Below are positions 6,544 through 14,304 of a stretch of DNA of 27,017 bases, piece after piece. Every line of letters begins with the position of its first letter. Within the stretch, counting starts at the first letter, position 1. The translations under genes were made by a program, and so were the position numbers. Where the stretch lies: positions 1 to 27,017 of the forward strand of contig UPZA01000022.1 of the NCBI GenBank assembly GCA_900538575.1, written 5' to 3'. The notes beneath the pieces are model-generated. The model ran no database searches. It was not told the DNA's origin and was given only the letters and a program-made list of their open reading frames with translations. Source of the DNA: an uncultured Ruminococcus sp. GTDB taxonomy: Bacteria; Bacillota; Clostridia; Oscillospirales; Ruminococcaceae.

Positions 6544-7808
6544 ATGTCAAGACAGAATTTCAGCGTGTCAAAGGTGGAAACCCGCACAAGGGATTCCATC
6601 GGCAAATATGAACGCCACAATGAGCGCAAAAACGAGCATTACGGCAACATGAATGTTGACCTGTCCCGCACGCCTATGAATGTGCATTTCAAATCCTGCG
6701 GCGATATGACCTACAACGAAACCCTCGATAAGCTGGTCGCTGATGGGAAGGTATCGCTTCGTTGTCTGAAAAAGGACGCCAAAATTTTTGACGAGATGAT
6801 TTTAGACGTCAACACCGACTACTTTGAAGCTCACGGCGGCTATGAATATGCCAGACGGTTTTATGAAGAAGCCTATCGGTTTGCTGTAAAAATTTATGGC
6901 GAGGACAATATCCTCTCCGCCGTTATGCACGCCGATGAGGTCAATCTCGCCTTGTCCGATCAGTACGGCGAGCCGATCTATCACTACCATATGCACATTG
7001 TAGCACTGCCCGTAGTGGAGAAGCAAGTGTTATGGACGAAGCGGTGCAAAAATCCTGAATTGGTCGGCACAGTCAAGGAGATTGTTCAGCAGGTAAGCCA
7101 CTCGAAGAAATGGAAATCCCCGCAGGCTGTGGACGAGCAGGGCAAGCCTGTGTATGACGAAAGAGGAAAAGCGGTGCTTGTTCCCACCTACAGCATTTTG
7201 CAAGACGAATTTTTCGAGCATATGCAGGCGGCGGGATTTATCGATTTTGAGCGTGGAGCGCGTGGCAGCACTGCCGAAAACCAAAGCTGTCTGCAATATC
7301 AGATTGAGAGGGATAAGGAACGCCTTGCGGATATTGAGAGCAAGATTGCTGTTGCCAATGAAGATTTGGAAAAGGTTTTGCCTGTTCAGGCAAGCGTGCA
7401 GGTTATTGACAATATCGGCAAGAAAACGCTGACAGGTAAAGTGCAGATGAGTGCAGACGATTATACCGCTTTATCCAATTTAGCCAAAGAGTGTCCTGTG
7501 AACAGGCGCACCGTGCAGATTTTGGAAAGCTCCAATCGGGCGTTATCGGATAAGATACAGCGATTGCAGGCGGAATTAGCGAAGCTGAAAAAAAATGCAG
7601 GCCGTATCTGGAAGCGTTAAAGGCTGCTCCCCAAAAGGTTAAAGAATTTATTGACGGTATTCTGAAATCCCTCCGAAAAACCGCACCCGAACAGGAAAAA
7701 AGCATTTTTCATAAACCACCCGAAAAAGAAATCAAGTCTTCCCCTTGGGAACTGCCAGTACCGGCACAAAAACCAAAATCTAAGAAGAAGGAGAATTTTG
7801 AACGATGA
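6544..7808 (+). pseudogene. MobV (Pre/Mob) family relaxase, TnpZ-like, with a frameshift near the C-terminus
   Basis: A relaxase that would nick oriT and pilot the strand during mobilization by a helper element. It starts at ATG 6544 behind AAAGGAAGTGAGAAG. Motif I is RHNERKN (His25, the position of the catalytic His in pMV158 MobM-type enzymes) followed by NVDLSRTPMNVHF. The metal motif HxDE...HxH appears as HADE (129-132) and HYHMH (147-151), separated by about 14 residues instead of the usual compact spacing, an insertion in this subfamily. After a coiled-coil C-terminal region the frame reaches a TAA at 7620, but the other frame carries a natural continuation (CRPYLEALKAAPQKVKEF... to 7808) whose TGA overlaps the next ATG. 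The switch falls in a run of eight A (7588-7595), where nine would restore the frame. The relaxase domain itself is intact. Confidence 0.82.
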
Positions 7809-8074
7809 CAGATGTGATTTATCTTGACGAATACGGAAACGCCGTTGATGACGGCGCAGAAATCCACGAGCTGATTGACAGAATAACAGATATGCTTGCT
7901 TCTATGACAAAGGCAGAACGCATGAACTGGTTTTGCAAGTCCCAATATCCCTACCCTATCAATTTTGAAACAGAGATTGACGGTACGGTTTATTCAATTA
8001 AAGCCCATTTCGACAGTATGGCAAGTGAGAGTTTGAAAGAGAAAACAGAGCGGATTATTCTAAAAAATCTGTAA
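7805..8074 (+). CDS. TnpW-like small transposon protein
   Basis: An 89-residue protein whose ATG overlaps the TGA of the relaxase C-terminal frame (ATGA). Its C-terminal half (NFETEIDGTVYSIKAHFD then ESLKEKTERIILKNL) resembles the short TnpW-type proteins of Tn4451-like elements, which have an IGGTTYxVxSYF core and a KxxRLI helix at the end. Its acidic N-terminal half (YLDEYGNAVDDGAEIHELI) is not part of that match. It lies between relaxase and recombinase, the expected place for such accessory proteins. Role unknown; it may help recombination or regulate it. Confidence 0.55.
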   Translation: MTDVIYLDEYGNAVDDGAEIHELIDRITDMLASMTKAERMNWFCKSQYPYPINFETEIDGTVYSIKAHFDSMASESLKEKTERIILKNL

Positions 8075-8101
8075 CAGCTTTGAGAATATCGCTTTAAAGC
8101 G

Positions 8102-8157
8102 TTGAAGTTTAACAGCGGATATGGTATGATAAGGACACCTACAATTCATACCATATC
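8102..8157 (+). promoter_or_regulatory. Recombinase promoter overlapped by a 12-bp inverted repeat operator
   Basis: TTGAAG (8102-8107), 17 bases, TATGAT (8125-8130). A perfect inverted repeat GATATGGTATGA (8118-8129) / TCATACCATATC (8146-8157) brackets the -10 element and the expected start site near 8137. Because only the second arm would be transcribed, a protein-binding operator is likelier than an RNA hairpin; autoregulation by the recombinase or TnpW-like protein is a reasonable guess. Confidence 0.65.
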
Positions 8158-8177
8158 TGGCTGTGGAAAGGAGCTAT

Positions 8178-9849
8178 ATGAGCATTAAACAGTCAGACAA
8201 GCGAATTACCGCCCTATACGCAAGGCTTTCCCGTGACGATGAGAAAGACGGCGTTTCGGGCAGTATTCAAAATCAAAAGGCTATTCTTGAAAAGTATGCA
8301 AAGGACAATAAGCTGCCGAATCCTCGTTTCTTTTATGACGACGGATTTTCGGGCGTCAGCTTCACAAGACCCGCATTTATGGAAATCATGGAGCTTGCGG
8401 AGCAGGGCTTGGTTGCCAACCTCGTGGTAAAAGACCATTCAAGGCTTGGACGAAACCGTCTTGTGGTCGGTCAGCTTTTAGAGGAAGATTTTGTCCGTTT
8501 GGATGTGCGGTACATCGCCATTATGGACAGCATCGACACGGCAAAGGGTATCAGCGATATTGTTCCCATGCAGGATTTATTCAACGAATGGCACGCAAAG
8601 AACACCAGCGACAAAGTACGCAGAGTCATGCAGAGCAAGGGAATGTCGGGCGTACCGCTGACCACCAATCCGCCCTTTGGATATATGAAAAATCCGAACA
8701 ACAAGGACGAATGGCTTGTGGACGAGCCTGCGGCAGAGGTTGTCAGAAAAATCTTTGACCTGTGTATTGCAGGATTCGGGCCGACGCAGATTGCAAAGAA
8801 ACTCAAAGCGGAAAAGGTATTTACGCCTACGGAATACTGGAACAGTATCGGCAGGAAATGCGGCAAGCCGCCTGCAATCCCTTTCGGATGGGTGGCGGAT
8901 ACGGTTTCAGGTATTCTCGACAAGCAGGAATATTGCGGCGATACCGTCAATTTTCGCACCTATCGGAAATCCTATAAGCTGAAGAAAACGCTCGATAAGC
9001 CAAAGGAATAATGGAAAATTTTTCCCGATACCCATCCCGCTATTATCGACAGGGAAACCTTTTCACTCGTGCAGGAGCTTCGCCAGCACCGACGCAGACC
9101 AACCAAAAGCGGCATTGTGAGTATTGCTCTACTGCGCCGACTGCGGCGAGAAGCTGTATTACAGCGTGACGAACAACTACAAGCGTGAACAGGCGTATTT
9201 CTTCTGCTCCTCCTACCGCAAAAACTCCGAGGTCTGCTCCGCACACTATATCCGAGAAAAGGTGGTAGAAAGCCTTGTGCTGGAGAGTATGCAACGGGTC
9301 ATGTGGTATGTGCAGACCTATGAAAAACTGTTTGCCCAGCGGCAGATGGAGGATTTCGGGGAGAAAAAGAAGAAGGAGCTTGCAGAGAAGCGCAGGGAGC
9401 TTGACAGGGCGAAACGGCGTGTTACTGAGATTGACGGAATTATTCAAAAGCTTTACGAGGATAACGCTATGGACAGGATAAGCGACGAAAGGTTTGCCAC
9501 GATGTCAATGTCTTTGGAAAACGAGCAAAGTTGGCTAAAGGATAGTATTCCCGAAATGGAAAGCTACCTTGAAAACGCTAAAATCCAAACCGAAGGCTTA
9601 CAGCGGTTTATTGACAGGGCAAAACGGATAACGCAGCTTACCAAGCTTACGCCTGAACTGGTACACGAGTTCATACAGAAAATCGTGGTATCCAAACCCG
9701 AATACAGGGACGGCAAGCGTTATCAGGGCGTGGAAATCTACTACAACGGCGTTGGAATTATCCGAGAGCCCTCGCCCGAAGAAATGGAAGAACTGTTCCA
9801 AGAGCATATGCGGAACAGGAAATCCAGCCAGAGCAGCAAAACAGCGTAG
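8178..9849 (+). pseudogene. Large serine recombinase (TnpX/TndX type), interrupted by a stop codon and a small deletion
   Basis: The element's site-specific recombinase, about 555 residues when joined. It starts at ATG 8178 (MSIKQSDKRITALYARLSRD) behind AAAGGAG. The resolvase domain has the nucleophile Ser18 in Y-A-R-L-S and an SRLGRNR motif. The Recombinase domain follows (GYMKNPNNKDEWLVDEPAAE...). A TAA at 9009-9011 ends the frame, yet the same frame continues sensibly (WKIFPDTHPAIIDRETF) to about 9122. There roughly ten bases seem missing (the family reads IVSMFSGLLYCADCG) and the frame shifts to LYCADCGEKLYYSV. The zinc ribbon (Cys pairs near 9133-9240), a long coiled coil and the terminal helix region end at 9849. 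Two independent lesions mean no functional enzyme is encoded unless the sequence is wrong. Confidence 0.85.
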
Positions 9850-10190
9850 CCACAGGGCTACACTGTCTACATAAAAACATATCTATTATTTCAGTTTTAG
9901 CAACATCCTTACGGAACGCCATCCAAGAAAGCGTTTTTATTGTAAATATTTTACCATTACATCAAGGCTGATAACGCTTCTCATATAATGGATTAAGCGC
10001 TGTGAGATATATGTCAACAGGTTTATCTAACAGCTTTTTTAGATATCTAACGAATATTTCTGCCGTTAGTATCTAACAAATATCTATCCAAAATGTGCTT
10101 TTTTCAGCGCTTTTACAATTTACGAATTATCGGGCTTTTGGGGATTTCATCCTCAAAAAGTCCCGATTTTACGAGGATTAAATGACATGA
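9850..10190. other. AT-rich non-coding stretch with repeats between recombinase and integrase fragment
   Basis: No gene seen. A hairpin CAGCGTAGCC/GGCTACACTG (9843-9865) overlaps the recombinase stop. Three copies of TATCTAAC (10024, 10044, 10070) and a related TATCTATC (10081) form a small repeat array, part of which makes an inverted repeat (10039-10076). A long bulged hairpin (arms 10129-10145 and 10149-10167) lies just before the integrase fragment and is followed by TTTT. Confidence 0.5.
10024..10088. repeat. TATCTAAC repeat array with inverted repeat
   Basis: TATCTAAC occurs at 10024-10031, 10044-10051 and 10070-10077, with TATCTATC at 10081-10088. TTAGATATCTAACG (10039-10052) is mirrored by CGTTAGTATCTAA (10064-10076) with one base missing. 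Short repeats beside a tyrosine-integrase gene can be arm-type integrase sites, but this is an inference. Confidence 0.45.
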
Positions 10191-10776
10191 AATGATTCTA
10201 ACTACAACGAACTGTCACAAAGATTAAATAACTTAAAATGGGTTTCGACAGGACTTGCAGAAAATTGCATCAAAAAAGCTCTTAATGCAAGAGTTAAGGA
10301 AATTGTTGAGAAGTTCACAGCCGATTTTAATTCGGGGGAAATTACGAAAGTAAAGTCGGCAAGCGTCGATAAGACAAATGTTAGCGAATCTGTCCTCAAA
10401 GATTCCGCAAACGGAACGTCAGGGGAGTATGAGTTTACTGACTTCTTGAAATATTGGCTCTCGACCGTCAAGCCTACGCTTGCATACACAACTTTTATTT
10501 CATACATACGTTGGCAAGATTACAAAATACTTTGACGAAAAATATCCTAATATACTTCTTGGCGATGTAACAGGACTTATGATTCAGCAGTATTATAATG
10601 ATATGTATACGTCTGGTCTGAAGGCTAACACAGTTAAACATTATCATGCAAATCTTCACAAAGCGTTCAAGTATGCAATGAAGATGGATTTGGTAAACTC
10701 CAATCCTACGGATAAAGCTGATCTTCCGAAAATGAACAAGTTCACAGCAACGTTTTACAGTAAGGAAGAGCTATAA
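10191..10776 (+). pseudogene. N-terminal fragment of a phage-type tyrosine integrase, frameshifted and truncated
   Basis: The translation begins without an ATG: NNLKWVSTGLAENCIKKALN matches the end of the arm-binding domain of Clostridia tyrosine integrases (WxSTGL motif), then EYEFTDFLKYWLSTVKPTLA starts the core-binding SAM-like domain. Around 10,495-10,510 the frame shifts. The second frame continues with TKYFDEKYPNILLGDVTGLM, LKANTVKHYHANLHKAFKYA and NSNPTDKADLPK, then ends at FYSKEEL followed by TAA. The catalytic domain (R...HxxR...Y) is absent. This is a dead remnant lying 40 bases from the 3' end of tRNA-Leu, where integrases of this class usually integrate, so it marks an old insertion event. 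Confidence 0.75.
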
Positions 10777-10781
10777 AAACA

Positions 10782-10809
10782 AAAAGCACAAGATTGATCT
10801 TGTGCTTTT
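10782..10809 (-). terminator. Terminator of tRNA-Leu (bidirectional)
   Basis: A perfect 13-bp inverted repeat AAAAGCACAAGAT / ATCTTGTGCTTTT with a 2-base loop. On the minus strand it follows the tRNA 3' end by 6 bases and leads into TTTTTGTTTTTA. It is symmetrical enough to stop transcripts from the mobile region as well. Confidence 0.85.
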
Positions 10810-10815
10810 GAAAAA

Positions 10816-10902
10816 TGGTGCCGCTGACCGGACTTGAACCGGTACGGTATCGCTACCGAGGGATTTTAAGTCCCTTGTGTCTGCCTATTCCACCACAGCG
10901 GC
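10816..10902 (-). tRNA. tRNA-Leu (anticodon UAA)
   Basis: The minus strand folds into a class II tRNA of 87 bases including an encoded CCA. The acceptor stem is GCCGCTG/CAGCGGC, the anticodon stem-loop is GGGA-CTTAAAA-TCCC giving anticodon UAA, the variable arm is CGGTAGCGATACCG and the T-loop is GGTTCAAGTCC. It is the likely insertion target of the integrase-borne element on its 3' side. Confidence 0.97.
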
Positions 10903-11186
10903 GTATATTAAATTTTTGGTAAACACAGCAGATAACCAATCTATTACATAAATTAGTCCATTTGCGTTTGATGAGCATTTATGTATCATTTAGCTGCGCT
11001 GTTTCTCTATATTTACATTAAATTATCTTTATTAAACTGTCGCTTAAATCTTACATTACAGATTTTCTTTGGTTAACAGATTAAATGATATAAGAAATTT
11101 TCACTTCGAGTACCCATTTATTCCACAAGCAACACATATTACGATATATATTATACAACATTTTACAGTAAAAGTCAATACCTAAT
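10903..11186. other. AT-rich leader region between tRNA-Leu and lipoprotein gene
   Basis: No ORF of note. It contains the minus-strand promoter at 11150-11178 that reads towards the tRNA, leaving a leader of about 240 bases upstream of the mature tRNA. I see no second RNA gene in it. Confidence 0.5.
11150..11178 (-). promoter_or_regulatory. Promoter reading towards tRNA-Leu
   Basis: On the minus strand TTGACT (11173-11178), 17 bases, TATAAT (11150-11155). It is the only strong promoter upstream of the tRNA on this strand. Confidence 0.65.
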
Positions 11187-11228
11187 ATAAAAAAATAAAC
11201 TGACGCTGTAAAACAGAATCAGTTTATT
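11187..11228 (-). terminator. Terminator of the cohesin-like lipoprotein gene
   Basis: AATAAACTGA / TCAGTTTATT (11194-11203, 11219-11228) with an inner CTGT/ACAG pairing, then TTTTTTTATATT on the minus strand, 28 bases after the stop codon. Confidence 0.8.
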
Positions 11229-11255
11229 TATATATTTTAGAAATAATAATTATAT

Positions 11256-12137
11256 TTATTCTTCGTCAAGAGCCTTTGAAAAATCAGAACCATATCCGCC
11301 TGTGACATATTCAAGCGCGTCACTGTCATATCCAAACCTAAATACGCTTGCGCATATACCTGGATTCTTATTAAACTTAAATACTACAGTAACTGTATCA
11401 CCGGCATTTCCGCTGACGTTTTCTGCCATAACCTCAAATGAACCGTCATTTTTGAAGCTGTTTGCAGAAGCTTCGCCGCCTACAACAACAGAGCCGTTTA
11501 TTCCTGTTGCTGGAATAGTAACTGCGCTGATATTAGAAAAATCCAGCCACTCAATAGTTATAGGATATGTACCGTTTGCAGTAGTGTCTTTAATTTTAAA
11601 TGTAGCGGTAATAAATTCTCCGTCAAAAACAAAGTCCTTTGATAAATTCATCCAATATGCCTGCTGTATTTTCTTCTTACCCTTTATCTCAGAATTATCA
11701 ACTTGATTATTGTTTTCTCCGCTTGGGTTTACATTATTTGAGTCATCAATGCTGCTGCCGGAACTTCCGCTATTAGAATCGCTGCTTTCAGCGTCTCCTC
11801 CAGGAACAAAAATCACATCGGTGCCGCTCATCAATTCTTCCGCATTGAATGTTGCGCCTTCCTCTGAAACTTCAGAAGAATCCCCTGTACTTTCATTTCC
11901 GCTTGCTGAAGACGAACTGCCTGATTCAACAGGATCCTGAGCAGTATCTGTTGCTTCAACAAATTCTGAAATTTCCAGATCATGCTTCATAAGCTGCTTG
12001 GCTTCTTCAGACGAAATAGTGGCGGTTTTGATACCGGCCTCATTGGAGCCGCTTTTTTTATCAGAGCAAGCTGCCATTGAAAGCGATAAAGTGCATATAA
12101 CGGCAACCGCTAAGATTTTTTTCTTTATATCAGACAT
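11256..12137 (-). CDS. Secreted lipoprotein with split cohesin-like segments
   Basis: A 293-residue predicted lipoprotein. It starts at ATG 12137 (MSDIKKKILAVAVICTLSLS) behind AAAGGAG; the lipobox is SMAAC with lipidated Cys24. A long low-complexity Ser/Asp/Glu/Asn-rich linker follows (about residues 40-160). The C-terminal 130 residues resemble cohesin folds. One stretch (FVFDGEFITATFKIKD, ANGTYPITIEWLDFS) matches the second half of a type-I cohesin. The next stretch (AGDTVTVVFKFNKNPGICAS, FRFGYDSDALEYVTG) matches the first half of another cohesin, and the protein stops there. So two half-domains are present in swapped order. It may be a permuted cohesin, an anchoring module derived from a larger scaffoldin, or a decayed gene. 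Cohesins dock dockerin-bearing enzymes in Ruminococcus-type gut bacteria. It has its own promoter and terminator. Confidence 0.72.
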   Translation of the reverse strand: MSDIKKKILAVAVICTLSLSMAACSDKKSGSNEAGIKTATISSEEAKQLMKHDLEISEFVEATDTAQDPVESGSSSSASGNESTGDSSEVSEEGATFNAEELMSGTDVIFVPGGDAESSDSNSGSSGSSIDDSNNVNPSGENNNQVDNSEIKGKKKIQQAYWMNLSKDFVFDGEFITATFKIKDTTANGTYPITIEWLDFSNISAVTIPATGINGSVVVGGEASANSFKNDGSFEVMAENVSGNAGDTVTVVFKFNKNPGICASVFRFGYDSDALEYVTGGYGSDFSKALDEE

Positions 12138-12182
12138 TTTTAAAACTCCTTTAGTCATATAATAAATCTCAACTATAGATTC

Positions 12183-12211
12183 ATTATACACTTTAATATA
12201 AACAATGTCAA
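12183..12211 (-). promoter_or_regulatory. Promoter of the lipoprotein gene
   Basis: On the minus strand TTGACA (12206-12211), 17-base spacer, TATAAT (12183-12188). It lies 46 bases before the lipoprotein start and downstream of the leuA stop, so the gene is independent of the T-box even though no clear leuA terminator is seen. Confidence 0.8.
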
Positions 12212-12261
12212 CCCTGTTTTTGTGACAATTAACTGAAAAATCAAGGAAATAATTCACTTAT

Positions 12262-13923
12262 TCAAACATTAATCATATTGTTTACCGCGCTGAATAACGC
12301 TTTAAGCGAAGAATCGATTATATCGGTTTCTATACCTACTCCCCAGAAATCGTTACCCTTTTCGTCTTTAATTCCTACATAAGAAACAGCCTTTGACGTA
12401 TCTCCCTGCTCCATTGCATGCTCCGTATATGTGTGCAAATCATATTTTATTCCAAGTATATTCATCAAAGCTTTGCTGACAGCGTTAAGTCTTCCGTTGC
12501 CGTGAGCTTTTTCGTTCATAATCTTTCCGTTATATTCAATCGTCACATCTGCTTCAATTCCATCTTTCTTAACGTAATGAGCTTCCTTTAAAGCAACCGG
12601 GGACTGCTTATTTATAAATATATCCTTAAATATGTCATACACTTCTGAAGGCATAAGCTCACGATGGGCGTTATCTGAAACATGCTTTACCATATATCCG
12701 AACGGTTCTCTCATTTTCGGAGGCATGATTATTCCAAACTGCTGTTCCAGAATATATCCTATGCCTCCCTTTCCTGACTGACTGTTAATTCTGATAACGT
12801 CGGTTTCATAAACCCTTCCCACATCCTGCGGATCTATCGGCAGATAAGGTACCGTCCAGTGCTCGCAGTTTTTCTCCTGACGCCATTTCATACCCTTTGC
12901 AATAGCGTCCTGATGAGAGCCGCTGAACGCTGCAAATACAAGCTGACCGCTGTAAGGCTGACGTTCGTAAACCTTCATTCCGGTAACTCTCTCATAAACT
13001 TCAGTTATTTCAGGCATATTTTCAAAATTAAGCCGAGGATCCACCCCCTGAGAAAACATATTCATACCCAAAGTTACAATATCCACGTTACCGGTTCTCT
13101 CTCCGTTTCCGAAAAGCGTTCCCTCTATTCTGTCAGCGCCGGCAAGCAAACCCATTTCACTGTCGGCGACCGCACAGCCTCTGTCGTTATGAGGATGGAG
13201 AGAGACTATAACATTTTCGCGGCTTAACAGATTATCGCACATATATTCTACCTGATTCGCGTAAACATGAGGCATTGAATGCGAAACTGTAACCGGAAGA
13301 TTTATAATAACCTTATTTTCCGGCGACGGTTCCCAAATCTTTATTACTTCATTACATATTTCAAGAGCAAATTCCGGCTCAGTTCCCGTAAAGCTTTCAG
13401 GTGAATATTCAAAACGGTAATTGCCGACGGCGTTTTCCCTGTAGCTTTTGCAAAGCCTTGCACCGGTTACTGCAATATCTATAATTTCCTCTTTGCTTTT
13501 TCTAAAAACCTGTTCGCGCTGAGCCAGAGATGTAGAATTATAAAGATGTACAATAACATTTTTTGCGCCTTTGAGAGCCTCAAAGGTTTTCTTTATAATA
13601 TGCTCTCTTGACTGAGTAAGAACCTGTATCGTAACGTCGTCTGGTATAAGCTCCTTTTCAATAAGCGCGCGGCAGAATTCATATTCTGTTTCTGAAGCTG
13701 CCGGAAATCCAACTTCAATTTCCTTAAACCCAATTTTCACAAGATATTTAAAGAAATCCAGCTTTTCATCAAGCGTCATAGGATTAATAAGCGCCTGATT
13801 ACCGTCTCTCAGATCAACGCTGCACCATATAGGAGCATGATCCACATAATCCTTCTCAGTCCATTTCATAGGAGGATTTTTGACCGGAAAATACTGTCTT
13901 GTGTACTTTTCAAAATTTTTCAT
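12262..13923 (-). CDS. leuA: 2-isopropylmalate synthase
   Basis: Condenses acetyl-CoA with 2-ketoisovalerate, the first committed step of leucine synthesis. The 553-residue length and features place it in the long LeuA group (as in Corynebacterium and yeast) rather than the 510-residue Bacillus type. The catalytic TIM barrel shows WCSVDLRDGNQAL near residue 40, the metal-binding HPHNDRG and the GNGERTGN loop. The C-terminal part (EYNGKIMNEKAHGNGRLNAV...) is the LeuA dimer domain that binds leucine for feedback control. The start at 13923 (MKNFEKYTRQYFPVKNPPMK) follows GAAAGGAAG; an upstream TTG in frame is less likely. It is preceded by a Leu-specific T-box. No other leu/ilv gene is in the window. 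Confidence 0.95.
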   Translation of the reverse strand: MKNFEKYTRQYFPVKNPPMKWTEKDYVDHAPIWCSVDLRDGNQALINPMTLDEKLDFFKYLVKIGFKEIEVGFPAASETEYEFCRALIEKELIPDDVTIQVLTQSREHIIKKTFEALKGAKNVIVHLYNSTSLAQREQVFRKSKEEIIDIAVTGARLCKSYRENAVGNYRFEYSPESFTGTEPEFALEICNEVIKIWEPSPENKVIINLPVTVSHSMPHVYANQVEYMCDNLLSRENVIVSLHPHNDRGCAVADSEMGLLAGADRIEGTLFGNGERTGNVDIVTLGMNMFSQGVDPRLNFENMPEITEVYERVTGMKVYERQPYSGQLVFAAFSGSHQDAIAKGMKWRQEKNCEHWTVPYLPIDPQDVGRVYETDVIRINSQSGKGGIGYILEQQFGIIMPPKMREPFGYMVKHVSDNAHRELMPSEVYDIFKDIFINKQSPVALKEAHYVKKDGIEADVTIEYNGKIMNEKAHGNGRLNAVSKALMNILGIKYDLHTYTEHAMEQGDTSKAVSYVGIKDEKGNDFWGVGIETDIIDSSLKALFSAVNNMINV

Positions 13924-13959
13924 AATACATCTTCCTTTCAAAATTATCAGAGATGCAAC

Positions 13960-14228
13960 AAAAAAGCTTCACCTCTTCTATTATAAAGAGGTGAAGCTGA
14001 TAAACTCCACGGTACCACTCTTTTTGGCACAGATTCCGCTGTACCCGCTCTGCCGCATCAATCAATACGTATCTCTGTAACGGGAGAACCCGTTTACGCC
14101 TACTTGCCAATGCTTTCAGCGAACTGCTCAGGGAGGAGTTATGACCGTTTTGAAATACTGTCTTACACCAAGCGACAGCTCTCTGAAAATTCATCTGCGG
14201 CTTTATTTCCCGTCATCGCATTTATTTA
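13960..14228 (-). promoter_or_regulatory. T-box riboswitch, leucine-specific (specifier CUC)
   Basis: A transcription-attenuating leader that senses uncharged tRNA-Leu. Read on the minus strand it has the stem I features AGAG and GGTGTAAGAC, the specifier region AACTCCTCCCTGAGC with codon CUC (Leu, 14136-14138), the T-box AGAGTGGTACCGTGG (14005-14019) and a terminator GCTTCACCTCTT / AAGAGGTGAAGC (13966-13997) followed by six T. Uncharged tRNA-Leu(GAG) would stabilise the antiterminator and let leuA be transcribed. Confidence 0.92.
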
Positions 14229-14235
14229 TATTACT

Positions 14236-14264
14236 ATAATATATTATTTTTTCGGATTTGTCAA
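14236..14264 (-). promoter_or_regulatory. Promoter of the leuA T-box leader
   Basis: TTGACA (14259-14264), 17 bases, TATTAT (14236-14241) on the minus strand, placing the start just before the T-box stem I. Confidence 0.75.
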
Positions 14265-14304
14265 GGGGATTTTTAAAAATATTTTTAATAGCAAAAAAGA
14301 TAAG

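Noticed and set aside
10024..10088. A CRISPR array formed by the TATCTAAC repeats.
   Set aside because: The repeats are only 8 bases long, spacing is irregular (20, 26, 11) and no cas gene is present.
11302..11940. Open frames on the plus strand opposite the lipoprotein gene.
   Set aside because: They mirror the low-complexity Ser/Asp linker of the real gene, have no ribosome site and resemble no protein; the minus strand has promoter, lipobox and terminator.
12138..12257. A longer start for the lipoprotein gene at 12257.
   Set aside because: It would place 40 non-signal residues before the signal peptide and would start upstream of the promoter at 12183-12211; the ATG at 12137 has AAAGGAG.
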